In this document: piece by piece, positions 7,677 through 16,887 of the stretch
How positions within the stretch are numbered: position 1 is the first letter of the stretch
Layout: each line of letters opens with the position of its first letter
NCBI GenBank assembly: GCA_050633365.1
Contig: JBOEGJ010000003.1
Location: 1-64,000, forward strand
Reading direction: 5' to 3'
Length of the DNA: 64,000 nt
From: Pseudomaricurvus sp050633365
GTDB taxonomy: Bacteria > Pseudomonadota > Gammaproteobacteria > Pseudomonadales > Cellvibrionaceae
Made by a program: the position numbers and the translations under genes
Notes under the pieces: model-generated
Database searches by the model: none
Seen by the model: only the letters and a program-made list of their open reading frames with translations
What the model was told of the DNA's origin: nothing

Positions 7677-8331
7677 AGCGATTTTCTATTTCGATTTCAT
7701 TTCAAACAACGCCTATCTGGCATGGTCTCAGTTAGAGGCTTTAGGCCGCCGTTACGATCTGCGCATCAAGCCTGTTCCTGTTTTATTTGCTGGCTTACTG
7801 AAGGCCAATAACAACGTTGGGCCGGCGGAAATTGCTGCCAAGCGGCATTGGATGCTGAAGAACATACTGCGTAAAGCGAACTTGTTGGGGGTGCCCATGC
7901 GGCCGCCACTTCACCATCCATTTAATCCATTGCCCGCGCTTCGGGCTTGCACTGCGCCAATGAGTGATGCGCAGCGATGGGATCTTATCGACAAAATATT
8001 CAAAGCCGTTTGGGTCCAACGGCGACATGTCAGCGATTTAGAGGAGCTATCGAAAATCATTGACAGCCTGCAAGGCGGGGAAGTGATTGATTCGCAGTGG
8101 TCGACCTCGTCATTGGCTGCTGAAGCCTTAAAGAGAAATACTCAAGAGGCCGTAGACTTAGGCGCGTTTGGAATTCCAACGATCATTATTGAAGATGAGC
8201 TATTTTTTGGTTATGACGATTTCGAGTTCATTGAACTCTACCTGCAGGACAAAGACCCGATTAATTCCAGGATGGTGGCCGACTGGAGTAGCGATATGAT
8301 AGCGCCGTCTGCGGTACGCAAGCGAGAGTGA
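7669..8331 (+). CDS. 2-hydroxychromene-2-carboxylate isomerase (DsbA family)
   Basis: 220 residues from the ATG at 7669, which overlaps the end of the GST gene by 8 bases and has CAGGGGG upstream; the long N-terminal extension read from 7498 lies inside the GST gene in another frame and is discarded. The protein begins with the family strand FYFDFISNNAYLAW, with Ser12 at the position that activates glutathione, and ends with a thioredoxin-type GAFGIPTIIIEDELFFGYDD. Known members isomerise hydroxychromene carboxylates in naphthalene breakdown with glutathione as cofactor. No ring-cleaving enzyme is nearby, so the actual substrate is open. Confidence 0.88.
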   Translation: MREAIFYFDFISNNAYLAWSQLEALGRRYDLRIKPVPVLFAGLLKANNNVGPAEIAAKRHWMLKNILRKANLLGVPMRPPLHHPFNPLPALRACTAPMSDAQRWDLIDKIFKAVWVQRRHVSDLEELSKIIDSLQGGEVIDSQWSTSSLAAEALKRNTQEAVDLGAFGIPTIIIEDELFFGYDDFEFIELYLQDKDPINSRMVADWSSDMIAPSAVRKRE

Positions 8332-8684
8332 AATGTTTCGAGGTATCTTGGTTTTAGGCGCGATAAAGTCTGATACTTCGATATATTTGATGTCCCTATA
8401 AATTATATTTGTCGATAAGTTTGAGCTTTTCTTAGGTTTCTTTGTATTGAAGAAAAGTAGCGATGATAAAACCGCTCTTATGTTTGAAAAACTGGAGGGC
8501 TTAAGTATTGAGGTGTTCCACCATTGCAGTGCAAACAAACACGGCCCCCAGTGACCGAATCATTTTCTCATTTAACGTTAAAACTCTATATTTCAGCTGG
8601 GTGGAGAGGAGTTGACATGAGTTGAAAGGAGTTGAAAGGAGTTTGAGATGGCGACGGCCTCATTAGGATATCGCCGGTAACATC
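8332..8684. other. Intergenic gap with short tandem repeats
   Basis: No gene was recognised. At 8609-8648 four imperfect 10-bp units of the type GAGTTGAAAG follow each other. A TTAACGTTAA palindrome lies near 8573. The function, if any, is unknown. Confidence 0.5.
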
Positions 8685-9536
8685 TTAACGAATGTGATTG
8701 TTTGAGTAAGCCGCAGCCTTATTCGCGTGTTGGAAATCTCCGTCGAATTTTCCATTAGCCAGAAAATGGTGAACCTGAGCTAGCACGGCTGGGTTGCGCA
8801 TCATAAAGGTGTGGGTAGTTGGCAGTATCAGGTGGTCCGCCATGCCGTCGAGCTTGGTGCTTTCAATGGTGACTTTGCCGTCGTCTTGACCGGGCAAGAG
8901 CAGCGACAAAATCGGATTGATACTTTTACTGCCAGCAATAATACCCAGCTCAACATCGATTCTTTTTAGCCTGTTCGGTGTGCTGTTCTCATCGGTGCCG
9001 AGTTGTCGGCCGGCAAAACCGTTAAGAGTGTTGAACCCGGGAATGGTGACAAACTTATCGACCAATTCACTGCCTTGATTGGGCGGCCCTAACATAACCA
9101 CTCGACCAATTTTTGCTCTCTGATTCGGAGACACACTTTGCGCTTGCTGTAGGTACTGTCTCACCAGGATACCGCCCAGAGAGTGAGTGACGAAATGGAT
9201 TTCGTTTGAACCTTGAGGACACTGGCCGAGGGCGCTATCGATGGCCCGCGGGGCAAGCTGCTCGATAGGAGCGTCGAGTGAGTTGTATTCACTGTTTACC
9301 ACATAGTACCCCTCATGGCTGAGCGACTTTTTCAGCGGCGTCATGGAATGATGGCTGCGCGCGAGACCGTGTAACAGCACCACGCAATCATTTTGTGTTG
9401 CGTCGGCTTGTACATGTGCTTCTGATTTGTCGATCGCGGCAGCTGCGACTGTTGGAACCACGACGCAGCCGCTAAACGTCACCATCAACAGGATTTTTAG
9501 CTTCTTCGTCAGTTCTGCCTTAAATCCGGCTTTCAT
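8685..9536 (-). CDS. Secreted alpha/beta hydrolase (lipase-like)
   Basis: 283 residues from the ATG at 9536, which is preceded by GGAAGAA; this start places a typical signal peptide (basic start, hydrophobic core LLMVTFSGCVVVPT, then AAAA) at the N-terminus. A longer reading to 9620 would overlap the previous gene. The mature part has the oxyanion motif VVLLHGLARS, the nucleophile elbow THSLGG and a late His in LPTTHTFMM. These are features of extracytoplasmic lipases/esterases of the PGAP1/LipA type. It follows the phospholipid-remodelling fusion gene on the same strand and may share its transcript. Confidence 0.88.
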   Translation of the reverse strand: MKAGFKAELTKKLKILLMVTFSGCVVVPTVAAAAIDKSEAHVQADATQNDCVVLLHGLARSHHSMTPLKKSLSHEGYYVVNSEYNSLDAPIEQLAPRAIDSALGQCPQGSNEIHFVTHSLGGILVRQYLQQAQSVSPNQRAKIGRVVMLGPPNQGSELVDKFVTIPGFNTLNGFAGRQLGTDENSTPNRLKRIDVELGIIAGSKSINPILSLLLPGQDDGKVTIESTKLDGMADHLILPTTHTFMMRNPAVLAQVHHFLANGKFDGDFQHANKAAAYSNNHIR

Positions 9537-9607
9537 TTTTTCTTCCAAGGTCAGTATTAAAGTTTGGCTACAGAGTTGAGACGGTATTCGCTGTATCATT
9601 TTTTGTA

Positions 9608-12600
9608 TTAACGGATACATAAAAAGCCGTCCTCATCCAAATGACCGCGGCTATGGGTGGCAAACCATTGCGCGTGGTCTTTCTCGGCGCCGAAACGTTG
9701 CATGATTTGCACGCCGCCAAACTGGATTTCACCCACAGCTCCGGTGTCTGCTTCTTGTTGGGTTTCTCTGTCGACCACTTTGACGCTGCTGCCCGGTAGT
9801 GGCATACCTAGAGTACCAGCCTTGCCGCCGAGTTGAACTCTCCAGCTGTCGAAGTCCAGTGCGTCTGGTAGGTTGATACTGATAATGGGTGACGAAGGGC
9901 TTGCGCAAAAGGCCTCCAACACGGTTTTAGAGAATGTTTGTTGGAATCTCTCTCGCAGATCTTTTGATTGATTTTCCTGTGCGTGAACGCCAATAATCCC
10001 ACGCAAACTCTCAAACATTAATGGATGCAGTTTCTCGTGCTCGAGAAAACTTTCGAGTTTCTGCGTTGGCGCACACAGCAGTGTCACCCTATAGCGTGCA
10101 ATTATTTTACTGATGGTTAGGGCATCGATCGATTGCGGAATGCAAACCAAGGGAATGCCTTCGATCAGTGGCAGTAACATGCAGCTAATAAAGCCATTCG
10201 CGCTGTGGATGTCATCGCTATTGATCATCACGTCTCGCTCTTCGGTATTGAGCACATCGGACAACTGCTTGATGTTAGAGACAATATTTTTGTGGCTGAG
10301 TTTAATACCTTCAAGCTCGCCGCTTGGAGTTTGGTTAAAGAGTATGGCGGCGGTGCGTGTTGGAGAACTCTTACGACACCACCATCGCTGTATAATTGAC
10401 TGAGGCAATAGACGGAACAATACAGAGTCCACTCGTCTCGCGAGTCGCGATGGCTGAGAAACCTGATCCAACAGTTGAATGTTGAGATCTTTACTGCGGC
10501 TCTCCCATTGAAAACCTTCGCTGATCAACTGCTCGATAAAGGTGCGACTGGTGTACAGAGTTTGGATTCGAGCCGTGGTGATCGCTTCGATCCAAGCATC
10601 AGTATTCATGGCCGGGTTGAGCGGGACCACGGTCTTGCCGCTCATCAGTAGCGCCATTGTCACTTCGGTCGCCTCGACACTTGGGGGCAGCAATAGCGCC
10701 ACGTTTTTACCGGAGACTTGATGGCGAATTTGTTTGCTGAGGTGACGAGCGTTTAACAAAGTGTCCAAGCTCGACTGGCTGATTTGCGGATATAATTCAG
10801 TGCGGCTATTGGCGACGGCCATGTCGCTACTGAACTGCTTAGCGGTTTCGATCCACGCTTGCGGTAAGGTCGGTAGTGAGTCGGCGTAACCGCTCCAAGA
10901 GTCGATCGAGAGATCGAGAACCCGTCGTTTCAAAACATCCACTTCGGTGTCTTTGTCGAGTAATTCACCGAAGGAGACTATTAGGTCTCGACCGCCGGCG
11001 CGAGATCGCAAACTCTTAAGTTTGTCAGAGGAGCGAGAGAACTGACTGCCCCACAAGCCGCGAATGTAGAATGGCTGGATAACGATATCGCTCTCGGCGG
11101 CTTGAGCGGCGCGTTCATAGCCGCGTCTGAATTCAGCTAAGTGTCCTGTGCGGCTAATGGTGCCTTCCGGAAATAGGCAGACCACTTTCCCTTGGTTGAG
11201 TAGTTCGGTCACAATTTTCAGCGATTGCTCGGCATTGGCTCCGGATTCAATTGGAACGCAGCCAAACAGATCAAAGAACCACTTTAAGTACCAGCGTTCA
11301 TAAATACTCTTTAGCATGACAAACTGGACCGGACGCGGGTAGGCAATTTGTACAATCGCCCAGTCGATCCAGCTAATGTGGTTGCCTAGTAACAGCACCC
11401 CTCCGGACTCCGGAACGTGCTTCATGCCTTGCACGTTAATTCGGTAGTGGCGGCTCATCATGTAAGTGAGTAGAAAGCGAACCAAACTCTGTGGCAGTTT
11501 ATAGACGGTGTAGAGTCCGCCGACGACGGCAAATACAGCCGTTAACATCAACAGTTGTTTACTGCTGATTCCCAATAGGGCAAAGACGGCGGTCAGTACC
11601 AAAAAGCTCAGCATGCCGATATTTTGGATCAAATTGTTGGCCGCCAGTACTCGACCCATTTCGTTGTCGCCGGCGTAGAACTGAATCATGGCATTTAAGG
11701 GAACAATGAACAGCCCGCCCATGGTGCCAATCAGCAAAAAGTCGAGCCCCATCATCCAAGGGGATTCTAGCGTCGGCAGTATCCATAAGCCGATGCCAAT
11801 GCCTGCCGCTCCCAAGGGAATCAAGCCAGTTTCGATATAGTTGCGCGAAAAGCGGCTGGCAATGGTTGAGCCCAATGCGATGCCAATGCCGGTAGCGGCG
11901 ATGATAGCTTGAATGACTAAGGTATTGGTTTCGCCAATTTGCTCCTTGGCAAAGGCGGGAAAGCTTGCCAGCATCACCTGACCGATGGACCAAAACATGG
12001 CCAAGCCAACAATCGACAGTCTGATCACGTCTCGGCTTAACACCGGCTGTAAGTTGGTTTTTAGTAGCTTTCCTTGGCTATAGGCTTTTAGATCAAATTT
12101 TTCTTGGCTACCTTGATCGACTTGCGGTAGTCGATACATCATAAATAGCTCGGCGATGCTGCCGGCAATGAGCATAAAGCCGATGGGCACAAGGCTCTGT
12201 AAAACGGCGGCTTTGTCGGTTGTGCCTTCGGGGTACCACATCTCAAACAGCACCGACATCAACAGCGTCCCGGCAAGAATGGCAACGATGGAAATGGCTT
12301 GCACAATACCGTTGGCTTCGGCGAGATTTTGTTTGCCGAAGAATCCTTTCAGATAGCCGTACTTTGCGGGAGAGTAGATCGCCGATTGCATGGCCAGTAA
12401 AAAGGTCATGGCAAAGGCTGCCCAGAACCACCCGGCGGCATAACACAGGGTAATACCGATGGTTAGGCCCACAGCGGCCCAAGCCGAGTAGCGCATGACG
12501 TGATTCTTGGGAAAACGATCAGAGATAAACCCGGCAGGGCTAAACAGTAGGATGAAGGGGAGCAGAATCAAACCGTTGACGATGGCGGTTAGAATCACTT

Positions 12601-12730
12601 GTTCTTGGCCGTCATAGAGCTTAAAAATCGTATTTTGAATGACGATCTTATGGCCCAAATCGACAAAGGCATTGAGAAATACCGCCATCATAAAGGGGAT
12701 GGCGCCAGTGATTTTGAAGAGCTTATTCAT
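9608..12730 (-). CDS. LplT-PlsC-ligase fusion (lysophospholipid transport/reacylation) with degenerate ligase domain
   Basis: 1040 residues from the ATG at 12730 (a TTG at 12763 is less likely; LplT-type proteins start just before the ITGAIPFMMAVFLN stretch). Residues 1-400 are an LplT-like MFS transporter (FLNAFVDLGHKIVIQNT). About 420-600 is a PlsC acyltransferase with NHISWID (HX4D) and FPEGTISRTG, apparently intact. The remainder resembles the acyl-ACP ligase part of Aas but looks inactive: the nucleotide loop that should read TSGSEGxPKG is NQTPSGELEGI, the Y-G-x-T-E motif is FCASPSS, and the chain ends at LDEDGFLCIR, omitting the small C-terminal domain with the catalytic Lys. In the standard family the protein flips lysophosphatidylethanolamine inward and re-acylates it. 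Confidence 0.9.
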   Translation of the reverse strand: MNKLFKITGAIPFMMAVFLNAFVDLGHKIVIQNTIFKLYDGQEQVILTAIVNGLILLPFILLFSPAGFISDRFPKNHVMRYSAWAAVGLTIGITLCYAAGWFWAAFAMTFLLAMQSAIYSPAKYGYLKGFFGKQNLAEANGIVQAISIVAILAGTLLMSVLFEMWYPEGTTDKAAVLQSLVPIGFMLIAGSIAELFMMYRLPQVDQGSQEKFDLKAYSQGKLLKTNLQPVLSRDVIRLSIVGLAMFWSIGQVMLASFPAFAKEQIGETNTLVIQAIIAATGIGIALGSTIASRFSRNYIETGLIPLGAAGIGIGLWILPTLESPWMMGLDFLLIGTMGGLFIVPLNAMIQFYAGDNEMGRVLAANNLIQNIGMLSFLVLTAVFALLGISSKQLLMLTAVFAVVGGLYTVYKLPQSLVRFLLTYMMSRHYRINVQGMKHVPESGGVLLLGNHISWIDWAIVQIAYPRPVQFVMLKSIYERWYLKWFFDLFGCVPIESGANAEQSLKIVTELLNQGKVVCLFPEGTISRTGHLAEFRRGYERAAQAAESDIVIQPFYIRGLWGSQFSRSSDKLKSLRSRAGGRDLIVSFGELLDKDTEVDVLKRRVLDLSIDSWSGYADSLPTLPQAWIETAKQFSSDMAVANSRTELYPQISQSSLDTLLNARHLSKQIRHQVSGKNVALLLPPSVEATEVTMALLMSGKTVVPLNPAMNTDAWIEAITTARIQTLYTSRTFIEQLISEGFQWESRSKDLNIQLLDQVSQPSRLARRVDSVLFRLLPQSIIQRWWCRKSSPTRTAAILFNQTPSGELEGIKLSHKNIVSNIKQLSDVLNTEERDVMINSDDIHSANGFISCMLLPLIEGIPLVCIPQSIDALTISKIIARYRVTLLCAPTQKLESFLEHEKLHPLMFESLRGIIGVHAQENQSKDLRERFQQTFSKTVLEAFCASPSSPIISINLPDALDFDSWRVQLGGKAGTLGMPLPGSSVKVVDRETQQEADTGAVGEIQFGGVQIMQRFGAEKDHAQWFATHSRGHLDEDGFLCIR

Positions 12731-12946
12731 GAAAGGTGAGTCCTTGCCGGTTGCGTCAATCAATCCAGATTGCCGTGGGTAGCCTGATGCTACAACTAAA
12801 ACGGCAATTGTAGTAGTTTATACCTCTCAAAGTATCGCTCGATGATACTCTCAATCCCCTAGGTCGATGATCTTCCCTCTGTCTTGAAGAATATGGCGAG
12901 ATAGGAGAGGTAAGGCCGTTGCCGTTATTGCAGAGGACGCTCGCTC

Positions 12947-13678
12947 ATGGCTCAAACCCCCGCGCTTATTGCGACGCTGAAAAAGCAGCTCAAAGCTTAC
13001 GGTAAGACCTATGTCGACGTGGCTGAGGCTCTGGATTTAAGTGAGGCCTCAGTAAAGCGATTATTTGCCGGTGAAAACTTCACTTTGCAGAGGCTCGAAA
13101 GCGTTTGCCAGCTGATTGGCGTGGAATTGGCTGAGTTGGTTGCCCTGATGGCCCAGGAGCAACCGCAGCTAACACAGCTGACGTTAGAGCAAGAAAAGCA
13201 GATCGCGGAAGACTTTATTTTACTGATGGTGGCGCTGAGCGTGATTAACGGTTACACCTTTGCGGATCTGGTGGATCACTATAAGTTATCCACAACCCGC
13301 TGCGTGCAAAAGCTGGCGCATCTCGATCGTTTGAAAATCATCGATCTATTGCCCAATAATCGCATTAAACTGAAAATATCTCCCAACTTTCGCTGGTTGC
13401 CCAATGGGCCAATACAGCAGTTTTTCCACGATAAGGTACAGCAAGATTTTTTCAATTCACGCTTCGATCAAGAGGGTGAAAAACTCATGGTTCTCAATGG
13501 ATTGATGAGTCGCGCGAGCAACGCTGAAATGCAGAAGAAAATGCAAAAATTGTCGCGAGAATTTAATGAGCTCATGCAAGAGGATGCGGCCTTGCCGATG
13601 AGCGAAAAATTTGGAACCACCATGGTGTTGGCATTGCGTCATTGGAACTTTGATAACTTCAAAGGCAATATGCGCTGA
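12947..13678 (+). CDS. XRE-family helix-turn-helix regulator
   Basis: 243 residues. The N-terminal 70 form a Cro/C1-type helix-turn-helix (KTYVDVAEALDLSEASVKRL). The remaining 170 residues are helical, without a recognised ligand domain; a second winged-helix-like stretch is possible around residues 95-150 (FADLVDHYKLSTTRCVQKL). The ATG at 12947 follows a purine-rich GAGGACG. It is divergent from the LplT-PlsC fusion gene, so control of that gene is possible but unproven. Confidence 0.85.
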   Translation: MAQTPALIATLKKQLKAYGKTYVDVAEALDLSEASVKRLFAGENFTLQRLESVCQLIGVELAELVALMAQEQPQLTQLTLEQEKQIAEDFILLMVALSVINGYTFADLVDHYKLSTTRCVQKLAHLDRLKIIDLLPNNRIKLKISPNFRWLPNGPIQQFFHDKVQQDFFNSRFDQEGEKLMVLNGLMSRASNAEMQKKMQKLSREFNELMQEDAALPMSEKFGTTMVLALRHWNFDNFKGNMR

Positions 13679-13709
13679 CCAACACTCGTACTCTGAACTC
13701 TGTTCTGAA

Positions 13710-15212
13710 TTAATGCAGTTGCATCCCGCTTTCGGCATTGATGTGATGGTCGATGGGATAGCGATCGCGTATGTAGCTTAGCTGCCCCGAGGTCTGTAGC
13801 TGGGTGAATCGCTGTACCAGGACCGGATCGAGATGATTTCCCGCCAGTTGCTTCAACTCCGTCAAAGCCTGTTCAATATCCCACGCGGGTTTGTAACTTC
13901 TGGCCGAGGTAAGAGCGTCAAAGACATCGACAACCGCAATCAGCCGAGCGGCCAGTGGAATCGTCTCTCCGACCAGCCCGTGGGGGTATCCGCTGCCGTC
14001 GTATTTCTCGTGATGGAAAAGGGCAATATCTCGGGCGATTTTGAAAAACGACTTGTTGCCTAAAATATCGGCGCCCTTATGCGTGTGGGTTTGCATAATC
14101 TGCCACTCTTCTGGCGTTAACTTGCCGTTTTTGTTGAGGATGTGATCGGGAATCGCGATCTTTCCTATGTCGTGCATCATGCTTGAATAGCCAATCTCTC
14201 GAGCTAAATCTGGCGCGACTCCAGAGGCCAAGGCGAGCTCTTCTACATAGTGACGAACACGATTGATGTGCAAGGCGGTGTCTTGATCTTTATAGTCGCA
14301 GGCGACCGCCAATTTGTAGATGGTACTGATGTTGGCTTCTTGCAGCTCTTGCGTGCGCTTGCGGATCTCTTGTTCGAGATTCTGGTTGAGGGTTTCGAGC
14401 TCTTGTTGCAGTTGTTTTTGCTCTTGGTAGAGCATTCGGTTTCTTAAGCTGGAGCGCAAGCGAGCGATAAATTCTTCGCTGCAAAAAGGTTTGGTGAGCA
14501 CATCATTCACGCCGCGCTGAAGGAGTAGGTGCAACTCGCTATGATGGCTGCTGCCACTGACAACAATAATCGGGGTGGAATCAAACATAGAGTTTGAACG
14601 GATTAAATGACACAGCTCTTTGCCGTTGAGGTTGGGCATTTCAATATCGGTGAGCACTAAGTCGATCTGCTCTCGTTTTTCGATGAGGCATTCCCAGGCA
14701 GATTCACCGTCGTGGCATTGAATAAGGTGATAGCCCATGGGGGACAGCAATTCGGTGTACAGTTGTCGCTGCGAGGGGCTGTCTTCAGCTATGAGAATGG
14801 TGCATTGTGGCTGCTTGTGTCTAAGGCCGTAGGGAATGGTGCTGTGATGAAAGAGCGCGGATTTTAGCCGTTCCACCACGAAGGTAATGTTTGAGGCTTT
14901 ATTGATGAAGTCAGTTGCCCCGGCATTGTATGCTTCGTCGATGGTGGTGGGGTTGCTTTTACTGGACATCAAGATCACGGGAATCAACACCGTTTTGGGG
15001 CTGCGCTTGAGCTGCGCGCAAAGATCAATGCCACTGCCATCCTGCAGTTCGATGGAGCAAAGGATCAGATCGGGGAGTTCACTTTCAAGGAGTTGGTGAC
15101 AGCTGTTGACCGAGTCGCAAACATCGACGTCAAGCTGTAGATCTTTGAGGTGCATTTTGTAGAAGTGCGCCACAGAGTGACTGGCTTCGACGATTAAAAT
15201 CCTTTTGCTCAT
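13710..15212 (-). CDS. Double-receiver HD-GYP response regulator
   Basis: 500 residues: receiver 1 (about 1-125), receiver 2 (about 138-260), a coiled coil (QEQKQLQQELETLNQNLEQE region, about 263-295), and an HD-GYP domain with HDIGKI and HHEKYDGSGYP. HD-GYP domains hydrolyse cyclic di-GMP. Receiver 2 has the phospho-accepting Asp in DLVLTDIEMP and the Lys in LTKPF. In receiver 1 the corresponding Asp is Ser (DLILCSIEL) and one of the N-terminal acidic pair is Ala (VEASHS), so it should not be phosphorylated. The gene is convergent with the XRE gene; no partner kinase adjoins it. Confidence 0.93.
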   Translation of the reverse strand: MSKRILIVEASHSVAHFYKMHLKDLQLDVDVCDSVNSCHQLLESELPDLILCSIELQDGSGIDLCAQLKRSPKTVLIPVILMSSKSNPTTIDEAYNAGATDFINKASNITFVVERLKSALFHHSTIPYGLRHKQPQCTILIAEDSPSQRQLYTELLSPMGYHLIQCHDGESAWECLIEKREQIDLVLTDIEMPNLNGKELCHLIRSNSMFDSTPIIVVSGSSHHSELHLLLQRGVNDVLTKPFCSEEFIARLRSSLRNRMLYQEQKQLQQELETLNQNLEQEIRKRTQELQEANISTIYKLAVACDYKDQDTALHINRVRHYVEELALASGVAPDLAREIGYSSMMHDIGKIAIPDHILNKNGKLTPEEWQIMQTHTHKGADILGNKSFFKIARDIALFHHEKYDGSGYPHGLVGETIPLAARLIAVVDVFDALTSARSYKPAWDIEQALTELKQLAGNHLDPVLVQRFTQLQTSGQLSYIRDRYPIDHHINAESGMQLH

Positions 15213-15264
15213 AGTATCATCCTGATAGTTTGTTGATCTTTGTCAGAGACATTTTTCGATCAAT

Positions 15265-15307
15265 GGCGCAACCTAATTCAATCAAGCTGATTAGGTTGTT
15301 GGGCGCC
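15265..15307. repeat. Large inverted repeat upstream of the HD-GYP gene
   Basis: GGCGC-AACCTAAT-TCA (from 15265) can pair with TGA-TTAGGTT-...-GCGCC (to 15307), giving a two-part stem with a few bulges. No T-run follows on either strand, so it is not an obvious terminator. It lies about 50 bp upstream of the HD-GYP start codon and could be in the leader RNA or be a protein-binding site. The rest of the 330 bp gap (15213-15542) shows nothing that I recognise. Confidence 0.45.
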
Positions 15308-15542
15308 AAGGTGTTGTGGTTGTTGCTAAGCGGCATGTTACCGTTTTATGACACGGCCTCTGGTTGTCAGTTTGGTAAGTAGTATGCACACGATTACTGG
15401 AGTATAGGTTTAATCTACCGAGCAATCGGTCTGTATTAAGATCAATATGGCATAACTTTAATATACTTAAATCGTAATCGTGTAAGCCCCAATTTTACTG
15501 TCTCAAATTGTTTTAACGTCTTTTTTTAGGGAAGGTTTAGCA

Positions 15543-15785
15543 ATGACAATAGTCGAGTTTCAAAGCTTTTTAGGGTGGTGCATCATCATTAATTTCGGTG
15601 TGTTGATGTGGTGGTTTTTATTTTTGGTGTTTGCTCACGACTGGGTTTATCACCTGCATCATCGTTGGTTTAAGATCAGCGAACCACGTTTTGATGAAAT
15701 TCACTACAGCGCGATTGCCTATTACAAATTGTCGGTCTTTGTATTGATGGTGGTACCCTACTTGGCGCTGAAAATCGTATTATGA
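15543..15785 (+). CDS. DUF6868-like small membrane protein
   Basis: 80 residues with two hydrophobic helices (about 7-31 and 58-78) separated by a polar stretch rich in His, Trp and Tyr (HDWVYHLHHRWFKISEPRFD). The arrangement and the FLGWC...VLMWWF start resemble the DUF6868 family of small gammaproteobacterial membrane proteins, whose role is unknown. A GGAAGG ribosome-binding site precedes the ATG. It stands alone. Confidence 0.75.
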   Translation: MTIVEFQSFLGWCIIINFGVLMWWFLFLVFAHDWVYHLHHRWFKISEPRFDEIHYSAIAYYKLSVFVLMVVPYLALKIVL

Positions 15786-15808
15786 AGACTGAGCTCTAGG
15801 TTTTATCT

Positions 15809-15836
15809 CGCAGCCCGCAGCCCGCAGCTCGCAGCC
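15809..15836. repeat. Four-unit 7-bp tandem repeat
   Basis: CGCAGCC is repeated four times without gaps, the third unit ending in T. It lies in the gap between two plus-strand genes. Confidence 0.8.
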
Positions 15837-15924
15837 GATTCGTCAATCTAACCATTGAATAATTGAATCGCTTAATAGAAAGACGCGTATAATTTGGCCT
15901 CTTTTGGATGAATTACTCTTATAT

Positions 15925-16887
15925 ATGACTGTAACTATTACTCTGCCAGACTCACGTATCCGCCGTGAGGGATTACCGTTAAACCAAGAGGGGGTGAGCA
16001 GTTGGCGGCTGCCCGCGGTGGCTCAGTCCGAGGTGCCTTTGGCGGTGGCGGAACAGTCTCGCTTTGGGGCGGGGGCTCGACTGCGCTTTTGCACCAATAG
16101 TTGCTCTGTCCGTCTTGCTTGCGAAGCTCGTTCACCGGCTAAGGTGCAGGGAATTGATTGTTTGGTTGATGGCCTCTATTGGCGAACACTCGCGATACCT
16201 CGTGGCGAGAATATCGACTTAATCTTATTTCAAGGCTTGGAGCGACAGTGGCGCACTGTTGAGCTCTACTTTCCCGCCGAGCAAGAAATTAGCTTGAGCT
16301 CGTTGACGCTGGGGGAAGATGCTCAGCTGACAACCGTTGAACCCTATGTGGATGAACTGCCGTTGGTATTTTACGGCTCGTCGGTGGTGCAGGGCGCCGG
16401 TGCGAGCCTGTCGTCGATGAGTTATCCGGCGATTATTTCTCGCTGTTTGAATCGAGACATTCATAACTGGGGCTTTTATGGGGCTGGAAAAGCCGAAGCC
16501 GAAGTGCTGGCTCATGTGATCGCTCGACCCGCAAGAGCGTTTATTCTGGATTTGGGCAAGTCTTATGGGCGCCAATCGGTCGATGTGTATCGGGCGATGC
16601 TCGAGCAAATTCGAGATTCTCACCCCGCGACTCCGATTGTCGTGATCACTCCGATTTTTTCAGCCCGCGAGCACTTTGATCCGCGATTTCTATTGCGTTC
16701 GCAATCTATTCGAAGCGTGATGGCTGAGGCGGCGAAAGATGTTGTGAACACCACTGTGATCGACGGCGAAGGTTTATTAGGTGTCCAAGATTGGGCGGGG
16801 CTATGCAGCGACGGGCTCCACCCCAATGAGCTGGGTTTTACCATGATCGCCGAGCGATTGTCGCAACAGTTGGAGTCGATATTATGA
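15925..16887 (+). CDS. SGNH/GDSL-type hydrolase
   Basis: 320 residues from the ATG at 15925; an earlier in-frame ATG at 15904 is possible and neither has a clear ribosome-binding site. An N-terminal beta-rich domain (about 1-140) precedes an SGNH hydrolase with the nucleophile block FYGSSVVQGAG, the Gly/Asn region NWGFYGAGK and the terminal DGLHPN with the catalytic Asp-His pair. This two-domain form is like CE2-type or related carbohydrate/lipid esterases. No signal peptide. The stop overlaps the ATG of the next gene (ATGA), so translation is coupled. Confidence 0.85.
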   Translation: MTVTITLPDSRIRREGLPLNQEGVSSWRLPAVAQSEVPLAVAEQSRFGAGARLRFCTNSCSVRLACEARSPAKVQGIDCLVDGLYWRTLAIPRGENIDLILFQGLERQWRTVELYFPAEQEISLSSLTLGEDAQLTTVEPYVDELPLVFYGSSVVQGAGASLSSMSYPAIISRCLNRDIHNWGFYGAGKAEAEVLAHVIARPARAFILDLGKSYGRQSVDVYRAMLEQIRDSHPATPIVVITPIFSAREHFDPRFLLRSQSIRSVMAEAAKDVVNTTVIDGEGLLGVQDWAGLCSDGLHPNELGFTMIAERLSQQLESIL

